From NCBI GenBank assembly GCA_030549775.1, contig CM060181.1, forward strand, positions 32,028,753 to 32,092,752: a DNA stretch of 64,000 nucleotides, written 5' to 3'. Both the position numbers and the translations under genes were made by a program. The notes under the pieces were generated by a model. It saw only the letters and a list, made by a program, of their open reading frames with translations, searched no databases and was not told the origin of the DNA. Source of the DNA: Tamarix chinensis. Lineage: Eukaryota > Streptophyta > Magnoliopsida > Caryophyllales > Tamaricaceae. Positions 58,701-64,000 of the stretch are shown here, piece by piece. The first letter of the stretch is position 1. Every line of letters begins with the position of its first letter.

Positions 58701-61700
58701 TTTTGCTACAAGCCCTGCTTTGAATCTTTCTACACTGCCATCAGCTTTGCATTTGATGTTAAATACCCATTTTCAACCCACTGTTTTCTTCCCTGGTGCC
58801 ATTGCTTCGAAGAGCTTTCATCTCTTCTAGAACTGCTAATTTCTAATCTGGATCATCAAGTGCTTCCTGAATTTTTCTTCGCACAATCAAGTGGGAAGTT
58901 TTTGTTGTAAAGGATTTATGATGTTCAAAGAGTATGATGAAAAAGATATCTAGCAATAGGGTGTTTAATACAAATTCTAGTTCATTTTCTAAGCGCAACA
59001 GGAATATTAAGATCTGAAGAATCGAGAACTGTAGGAGTGATATTACTTGTGTTTTCGGAGGGACACTTATCTGGAGTTGATGATTGACCATGCTTTGGAA
59101 CAGTGGTGTGAAGAACTCCACAATTCGGATTTAGGCCCTGTTTTCTGATAGGCCCATAATCAAATACACGTATGTAAGGAGGAGCAAGAAATGAGAAAGA
59201 CCAGAGTTGACCGATCCGGTTATTATGTCCTTATCTTTTATATTTTATTGTCTAGGGTGTAGGGTCTATTTTAATTAATTCAGCTAAGTTGGTTATTCTG
59301 TTAGGGAGGTGCTCGTAGGGAGTAGGGCACGTCATCTTTTCTGTTTTGGTTGTTATGGCATGTGAGAGGAAGGGGGTAGAGGGATCGCTATTAATACCCG
59401 GGGAAAGAAGAGGGAAGGCAGGGAAGAATTCAGTGAACGTGGGAGGGCACCAGGACCTCGAATACCTGGCTGTAATTTTCATTCCTTCTCATCAATATAT
59501 CACCTAGTCATTTTACCCTCTTATTTTCGATCCATTAGTTATTATCTGATTATTGTTGCTGCTGGATAGCTGGTACCTAACATTTTCCTGACCTTATTTT
59601 CAAATCAAATCAAATAAGCAAAATTTTGATGATAACAAAAACAATATAAAATTAATGATAATAAGTGTGAAAATAATAGTAATTACAACTATAATAGTAA
59701 TACTAATGAAAAAAAATATAAATTATGGAAACACTATCTGTCAAATAATAATAATAATAGCACGTTAAAGTTTTGCAAATCAGATCAGAAAAAAATAGTG
59801 CCTTATTCTTCTCCTAGTATAAATATAAATACGGAGGTTAGAAGAAGGTTGTAGTACTTCTACCCCTACTTATGTTTAATCAATGCTAGGTGTACCAGGA
59901 ATAGGAAGTTCTTCATCTTGGTAATTTATATTGATATTGGGCATGGGTGTGGTAGTTTGCCAAAGCTGATCATGATCTTTTTGCGCCCCGAGGATTAGCT
60001 TAGTAACATGACTGATTTTCAATAAAGACAAGATCCATACTATGAATGCTTTTCCTTGTATTCAGATTGAGACACTAGTATCCTTTTTTATTTGGAGCAT
60101 ATCCAAGAAAAATACATTTTTCAGCCCTTGGATCTAGTTTACCTCTAAGATGAGAAGGAATATGAACAAGGATTGTACATCCAAAAACTTTGAGAGGTAA
60201 ATCGACATTTATTCGGTTTTCTGGAAAAAACATTTTAAGAAATGCTAGAGGAGTAATATAATGCAAATGGCATACAGCAAATTAGATAAGATGTAGTTAA
60301 GGTAGCATCTCCCCATAAGTATTGAGAAATGTGCATAGAAAACAGCAAAGATTTAGCAATTTCCAGTAAGCCTATTTTTCCTGTCAGCGATGTATTTTGT
60401 TTAGGAGTATTTGGACAATTAGATTGGTGTAAAAATCCTTTTTCTTTCAAAAAATCTGCTAAACATTTATTGAAATATTCTCCATTATCAGTTTGGATTA
60501 TACTGATCCTTATTTGGAAATTGATTTTCAATCATATTGTAAAGCACTTTTAAGTAATATTTCAACCCCAGATTTTTCACTAGTTAAATATACACAACAA
60601 AGAGTATGTTCGTCTATGAAGGTCACAAACCATTTTTTTTTTCAGATAGAGTAGGGACATTAGGGGGTCCCCAAGCATCACTATGAATTAATTAAATGGT
60701 TTTGGGGCAAGATAAATGTTAGATTTATGTGAAATCCGATGAATTTTTTTGGGTAATTAATAATGATTTTATTTATACAGAAGCAGTATACTCTTCAAAA
60801 ATGATTATTCATCATACAAATCATGATGGTAGTCTGTCAAGCTATTCTATACATCCCCTATATCTTAGATTATCTTTAGCTTGTATGCAAACACAAATGT
60901 CTCTGATAAGCTCATGTACTGGGACTCTAGGAAGGGTTGTTCTGGCTTGAAATAGCATGAGATTTCCGTGTCTCAAGATTCTGTATGTCATCCCTGCTAC
61001 AACCATCTGCAATAGAGCTCTCTTATCTCTCTGCTTCTGAGGAGTTCCCAGCAGCCATTGTACCAAGTGTTGCCAACTGTGAGGATAGAAAGCAATATGC
61101 AACCAGTTGAATATCATATGCCAGCATTGTCCGATGACTTTTTGATGTATGACAAGTCTCACTGATAAACAAACCACTATCCACAGTTTTAAACAAACCA
61201 GGAAATATATGTTTTTAGTAAGGAAACTTGGATGTCCTGGTCTATGATGCCAAGGCATTATTTGTTCACAGACAGAGATCAAACTAATACTACTATTCAA
61301 ATCTTAAGCTTGTTTATTGTAGGAAGAGATGTCATCTAAATAGCAGAGTCCATCAACCATCTCAGCACTACCAATCATCATCTCTGAAGTCAGGTTCTGA
61401 AACTCACTGTGGGAATTGAAGAAAACAACAGGATAATTAGAATCTTGTGCTAGTTGGCTAACTGATAAAAGATTAATTGCATTTAAGATTTGGAACATGA
61501 AGAACAGTTTGCAAAGAAATCTTTTCCGAGATTTTATGGAGCTTTTTCCAGCGATTGGTGAGAGGCTTCCATCTGCAATCTTGACTTTAATATTACCAGG
61601 ACAAGGTGAATAACTTGTAAAAGAGATTTGAAACACCAATCATACGATCGGATGCACCGGAATCAATAATCTAGTTGCTAGAGTGAAGTGACTAGAATTA

Positions 61701-63565
61701 CCTCTAGAACCTGTAGGAGTACCTGATGGTATATTGGATTTTAGCAGTTGAAGAATTTGATTCGGCTGCTTCTTGCTTAGTGAACCTGTTTCATCCATAT
61801 TACCTGTTGGTGTAGCTTTATCTCCAAGCCTGTTCTTGAAACTTGCTGGCTTTCCATGGAGTTTCCAGCAATTTTCTTGAGTATGTCGTGGCTTATTACA
61901 ATAATCACACCTGACCCTTGGCTGGGCATCACTCCTTCGCTGGTTTTGTGTTCTTGCAGCATTGGCAGCAGCAGATACGAGGATTTCAGGGCCTTTGTCA
62001 GCAGCTAAGGCATATGTTTCAACAGGGCTAGCAATGCTATTTTTTCCCAGCATAACATTACGCCTACTTTCCTGTCTTTTCACCTCCAAGAAGACCTCTC
62101 CCGGAGAGGGATGGGGTTGCCTCCCAATTATTCTTCCACTCAGTGTTGAACATCATATGGGCCACACGTGGCCCATGTTATTACACTGCTGTAGCCCCAA
62201 ATGCCGCATTCAATGTATCTAACTACGAAATGGAAATAAACAATAATATTTAGGTATTGGCTACGCCATTATTCAAGCCCAAAGTTCGATCAACTTGCCG
62301 GTGTATTCTTAAGCTAGGATTGGACCACCACCACTTCTGTATGTAACACTGTTACTTCATAGAACAATATGAATAAACTCAGTGATTATTATGTTAGGAA
62401 AAATTAATTGGAAAATAATTAGTAAAATGAATAGGGGTGTCAGAATTCACATCATATCGTCTCTTGTGTGTTTAGCAGAGGTGACCGACTCTCGATTTCT
62501 TGCATCATCAAACCAGAGAGCTGGCTATAGTTCCTTCCCCAATTATATCTAACTCCTTGGCATGCCTCCAGAATTCACAACTATGGCTGGTAGGCGACTC
62601 CGAGATGCTGTGAAAATGGTACTTACAGGTAGCCCTGAATTCAGAAGTGGCGTCCATGTCGTGATAGCAGGGTTGACAAATACCTATTCGCAGTATGTGA
62701 CTACTTTTGAAGAGTACCAAGTTCAAAGATACGAGGTCAGTTTGTGAAATTTTGATTTCAGATTGTAACATATTATTTCCATTTGTGACTTTAGTTTGAG
62801 TGTCATGTATTGTATGATACACAAGAATACTTAGCTGTGCAGAGATTATTATTATTATTATTTTTGGTGACAAATAGTTAGTAATTTTGCACGAATGAGG
62901 ATTGCCTACCAAGTCCCTGGAAATGTTTGATGGGCAGCTGAGCTTGCGGCTGGAAATACTTAATCGATCTTCTCTCTTTTATTTTTATTTTGAAATCTGA
63001 TCAACAATTTTTGTAGGGTGCTTCAACCTTGTATGGTCCGCACACACTCAGTGGCTTTATTCAGGAATTCAAGAGACTTGCCTCAGCCCTCTTGCGCAAC
63101 CAAGCCGTTGAATCAGGTCCTTCGCCACCGGATCTCCTAGACAAGCAATTGAGCTTCGTCGCACCTGTTATAGTAGACATGCCCCCCCTTGGGTACAACT
63201 TTGGAGATTGCTACTCTGACATTTCTAAGAATGCAACATTCAAGCGAGGTGATTTAGTGTCAGTTGCCTTTTGGTCAGCATGCCCTAGAAATGACCTTTT
63301 GACTGAGGGTACATTTGCACTTGTGGAACTGCTCCGTGGGAAGGATACATGGACGCCAGTATATGACGATGATGATTTCTGCCTTCGGTTTGAGTGGTCG
63401 AGACCTGCAAAATTCAGTGCGAGAAGTATGGCTAAAATAGAATGGAGAATCCCAGCAGATGCTGCACCAGGCGTGTATAGGGTGAGACATTTTGGTGCTG
63501 CGAAGGCCCTTTTCGGTTCCATCCATCATTTTGAAGGTTCTTCCAGTGCATTTGTGGTGGTGTGA
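43793..63565 (+). CDS. NCER: Neutral ceramidase, nine exons, 778 aa
   Basis: Hydrolyses ceramide to sphingosine and a fatty acid (neutral ceramidase family) in secretory or outer membranes. Exons: 43793-44136, 52884-53092, 54142-54486, 55061-55325, 55443-55713, 55796-55921, 56333-56396, 62572-62735, 63017-63565; all introns GT-AG and the frame stays open, 2337 nt. Residues 1-37 form a signal peptide or anchor (VVLLLLGG). Zinc ligands by family alignment: His133 in SGIHTHAGPGG, His240 in ATHGTSM, Glu542 in SEFTTMAGRRL, Tyr583 in SQYVTT. Nucleophile Ser353 in NCGDVSPN. YDDDDFCLRFEWSR and GSSSAFVVV mark the C-terminal Ig-like domain. The length fits plant members of 750-780 residues. The start at 43793 is the first ATG giving the signal sequence. 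Introns 1 and 7 are filled by antisense transposons. No damage seen; probably functional. Confidence 0.95.
44480..45420 (-). pseudogene. LINE RT C-terminus and zf-RVT domain relic
   Basis: The frame at 45167-45367 has VAWDKMCLPKKVCGLGIRQW and SWNKACAAKSLWKLIE, the usual LINE stretch after the RT core. The frame at 44776-44988 has WRHTGLLKHKFITWLICQG and CDRCRAEAEDLNHLLVSC, the reverse-transcriptase zinc-binding domain. Below it, QRAKGKGKQALRRATF-like sequence and RRIISEILIRFTD reach about 44520. Confidence 0.85.
45868..45880 (+). promoter_or_regulatory. Primer-binding site (initiator tRNA-Met type)
   Basis: TGGTATTAGAGCT, one base from the common plant PBS TGGTATCAGAGC, directly after the 5' LTR. 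Confidence 0.75.
46320..46870. repeat. GGGTTAGGTTCAAGACCC-type dispersed repeat
   Basis: It starts AGGGATGACAATGGGTTAAG, contains repeated ACCCAGACCTAG / CCTAGACCCAGAC phrases in both directions, and a TA run at 46738-46756. The beginning resembles small non-autonomous DNA transposons of plants, but I see no clear terminal inverted repeat or duplication, so the class is open. Confidence 0.4.
47566..47860. repeat. CGATAT-rich repeat, copy 1
   Basis: GATATTTGCCGATAT-type phrases, then ATATAAAATATCGTTTGTGA, CACGATACCGAAACC and GCGACCGCTACTGTGATTTTAT. A second copy with the same order lies at 49360-49640. Confidence 0.6.
48422..48433 (+). promoter_or_regulatory. Polypurine tract of the non-coding LTR element
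   Basis: AGAATGGGAGGGGA just before the second LTR, the standard PPT position. The LTR start beside it is not a clean TG, so the boundary may be off by a few bases. Confidence 0.55.
49050..49331. mobile_element. Small hAT-like MITE in intron 1
   Basis: Left end CAGGGCTGTAAACGAGC; the right end complements to TAGGTCTGTAAACAAGC. Both continue TGAGCC, giving inverted repeats of about 23 bases with three mismatches. The 282-bp body is rich in GAGCCGAGC and GGCTCGTTTAACTAAATGA. I could not find a convincing 8-bp target duplication. Confidence 0.7.
49360..49640. repeat. CGATAT-rich repeat, copy 2
   Basis: Begins ATATCGGTATCGTAATTGCG and ends GATACCGTGCCATCGCGACC; these ends are roughly inverted to each other. 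The middle has GCCGATATTAGCCGATATT. It is related to 47566-47860. Confidence 0.6.
49730..50560 (-). pseudogene. LINE RT N-terminal relic
   Basis: The minus strand has the pre-RT segment (50220-50546: LRQFNSTHFGNVNRRTEALK, ARISYVKLGVHNNKFFHAEI), then SVPKTSNAKTVAEFRPIACY near 49900, and ILKIDLEKAYD near 49745. The FADD-type catalytic block expected about 80 residues later is absent; the LTR element and other repeats lie in its place. Confidence 0.8.
50561..51300 (-). pseudogene. LINE endonuclease relic
   Basis: FTWNNNQEAPDRIWCKLDL near 50790-50850 and VRDFNVVLGAHDS near 50930-50975 correspond to the C-terminal motifs of the LINE apurinic-type endonuclease (GDFN and the TW...R...LDR region). 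Frameshifted. Confidence 0.65.
51440..52600 (-). pseudogene. LINE ORF1 relic (DUF4283-like)
   Basis: The minus strand shows MAVLENPFWSFSARPLLLKN and WNLNEAFD near 51950-52040, the DUF4283 signature of plant LINE ORF1. Upstream, AYTLLGMIAGIQPYHQQMVG lies near 52140-52200. Below 51790 the sequence has charged, Gln/Arg-rich frames (51443-51727) probably from the ORF1 tail and the start of ORF2. Several frame shifts. Confidence 0.65.
56652..56662 (-). promoter_or_regulatory. PBS-like site on the outer side of the copia LTR
   Basis: Minus strand TGGTATCAGAG immediately follows the LTR end, as a PBS would follow a 5' LTR. In this element the LTR stands at the 3' side of pol, so the position is unexpected. 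Confidence 0.6.
56663..57361 (-). repeat. Copia LTR
   Basis: Minus strand begins TGTGGAAAAGTTTC next to the purine tract TGAGGGGGAG (57362-57371) and ends CACACTGGCA. A TATA-like TATATTAAGG lies at 57040-57050. The bases after the end read TGGTATCAGAG, a primer-binding site (separate entry). Confidence 0.7.
57431..57965 (-). pseudogene. Copia RNase H relic
   Basis: 57753-57965 encodes HFDAVYRILGYLKGTLEIGL and EIYSDAEWEVDVTDRKPTSG; 57431-57625 encodes YCNSKAAISMAHNPLHHNRT and KHAEVDRHFIKENLE. These are the standard copia RNase H blocks, out of frame with one another. Confidence 0.88.
57978..58860 (-). pseudogene. Copia reverse transcriptase relic
   Basis: 57978-58412 holds KIAILIVYVDDIILTGGDGE with the catalytic YVDD at 58314-58325, then PLKYFPGMEFARSKKGISVS and RLVGRLIYLS. 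Upstream in other frames are DVKNASLNGDIEEVFMK near 58530-58590 and KGFTQTHGID near 58675-58705, so the whole RT is represented. Confidence 0.88.
59146..59582 (-). mobile_element. 437-bp solo LTR nested in the copia element
   Basis: TGATAGGCCC...GGTACCTAACA with an exact 5-bp duplication TTTTC on both sides (59141-59145 and 59583-59587). It has TG...CA ends and no internal region. It splits the sequence between copia RT and integrase. Orientation is uncertain. Confidence 0.8.
59590..59880. other. AT-rich insert or decayed copia linker
   Basis: AAT-rich sequence with no recognisable protein. Copia-like linker (PIPGTP) starts again at about 59890. It may be a further insertion. Confidence 0.4.
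59885..61300 (-). pseudogene. Copia integrase relic
   Basis: GAG-pre-integrase histidines in MPWHHRPGHPSF near 61220-61262. Core with IIQTDNGEYFNKCLADFL, GFLHQSNCPNTPKQN and QYLWGDATLTTSYLI (60235-60531). The C-terminal part is PLKVFGCTILVHIPSHLRGK and EKCIFLGYAPNKKGY (60075-60266). Part of the core between 60550 and 60850 is degenerate. Confidence 0.85.
61304..61639 (-). pseudogene. Copia protease/linker relic
   Basis: The frame carries KVKIADGSLSPIAGKSSI and LNAINLLSVSQLAQDSNYPV, the region between protease and integrase in copia polyproteins (IADGS, NLLSVSQL). The catalytic Asp segment should lie just upstream near 61640-61680 (RFMDYWFRCIRSY-like, frameshifted). Confidence 0.8.
61640..62180 (-). 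pseudogene. Copia Gag C-terminal relic
   Basis: EVFLEVKRQESRRNVMLG near 62050-62100 is the conserved end of the UBN2-type Gag domain. A zinc knuckle of C-X2-C-X4-H-X4-C form (CDYCNKPRHTQENC) is at 61868-61909. Above about 62140 the frame is stopped and similarity fades, so the Gag N-terminus and the 5' LTR are missing. Confidence 0.85.
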
Positions 63566-64000
63566 GGATCTTATTCATGTTTCCGCATTCAAAGAGCCAA
63601 CATATATATGCTTGCAATTGTAGCACTACCACGATACATTGAGTGATATAACTGTTGTTTTAAGCCTGGGGGCATGATATTTACTTTGTGCGGTGCCGGT
63701 CGAAGGACAGCTGTTGTTGGTAGGTGGAGAAGTGTGGAAATGCTGCTTAATTCTTCTTATGGCGATGTTAAATTATTGTAAATTAATGACTTTGAATAAC
63801 TCGACGGCCTTGTTTACGAGGTTCATGTTAAATCTCCATCTAAGCTTATGTGGATTAATAGGTTATAGAGGGCTCATTTCTTACTGATCAAACTTAACCA
63901 ACCACAATTAATTATATATATATAGATTTTAGGTGATGATTTGTCTTATATATATATAGATGCACACACACACTATTAATTATAAAGTCTTTTTAAATCA
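63566..64000 (+). other. Ceramidase 3' UTR and flank
   Basis: No other gene starts here. AATTAATGACTTTGAATAACTC near 63780-63803 could contain poly-A signals, but none is a clear AATAAA. Short TA and CA repeats lie at 63912-63974. Confidence 0.5.

Larger units (their letters stand above)
56600..62180 (-). mobile_element. Decayed Ty1-copia element in ceramidase intron 7
   Basis: Minus-strand order is gag, protease, integrase, RT, RNase H, PPT and LTR, which is Ty1-copia order. Only the low-coordinate LTR (56663-57361) is visible; no matching LTR stands beyond gag at 62180-62571, so that end is truncated. A solo LTR of another family interrupts it at 59146-59582. All frames are damaged. It is antisense to the ceramidase gene and fills most of the 6175-bp intron. 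Confidence 0.85.

Overview
This is a stretch of plant nuclear DNA, rich in transposable elements. The evidence is one split gene with GT-AG introns and a plant-type neutral ceramidase product, plant retrotransposon lineages (Athila/Tat-like Ty3-gypsy, Ty1-copia, a plant LINE with DUF4283-like ORF1 and zf-RVT regions), hAT-type MITEs and telo-box-like AAACCCTA motifs. The sequence does not fix the species; a seed plant, probably not a grass, is my inference. I see no tRNA, rRNA or CRISPR array, and no bacterial-type operon.

Positions 1-43000 are almost entirely retrotransposon sequence. A family of very long single LTRs (1.9-5.1 kb) recurs at least six times. They end in TG...CA with related ends (TGTAAYACCCC / GGGGTRTTACA), carry no internal coding domain, and in five cases have recognisable 5-bp target duplications (GTATT, AATAA, TAAAG, CTAAC exact; one imperfect). 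One of them (10973-15143) sits inside the TATA box of another (7356-15972). From 16135 to about 40004 lies one old Athila/Tat-like element on the minus strand (3' LTR 16135-17437, integrase, RNase H, RT, protease, gag, PBS at 34407, 5' LTR from 34434). It was broken later by four LTR insertions and a hAT MITE. A partial long LTR (about 40005-40892) cuts off its 5' end.

Positions 43000-63600 hold the only convincing host gene: a plus-strand neutral ceramidase of 778 codons in nine exons (43793-63565). The reading frame is continuous across all splice junctions and the catalytic and zinc-binding motifs are present, so it is probably functional. Two introns are swollen by antisense elements. Intron 1 (8.7 kb) holds a decayed LINE that was itself hit by a non-coding LTR element (about 45440-48930) with MITE-like repeats around it. 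Intron 7 (6.2 kb) holds a decayed Ty1-copia element that contains a solo LTR of another family (59146-59582, TSD TTTTC).

The sequence after 63565 is 3' UTR and flank. I found no clearly new biochemical system. The most unusual material is the long solo-LTR family, with its modular 54-bp repeats, 20-bp telo-box-like repeats in a 100-bp higher-order array and microsatellite blocks kept at one position, together with the nested-insertion history and the TE-laden introns of an intact enzyme gene.
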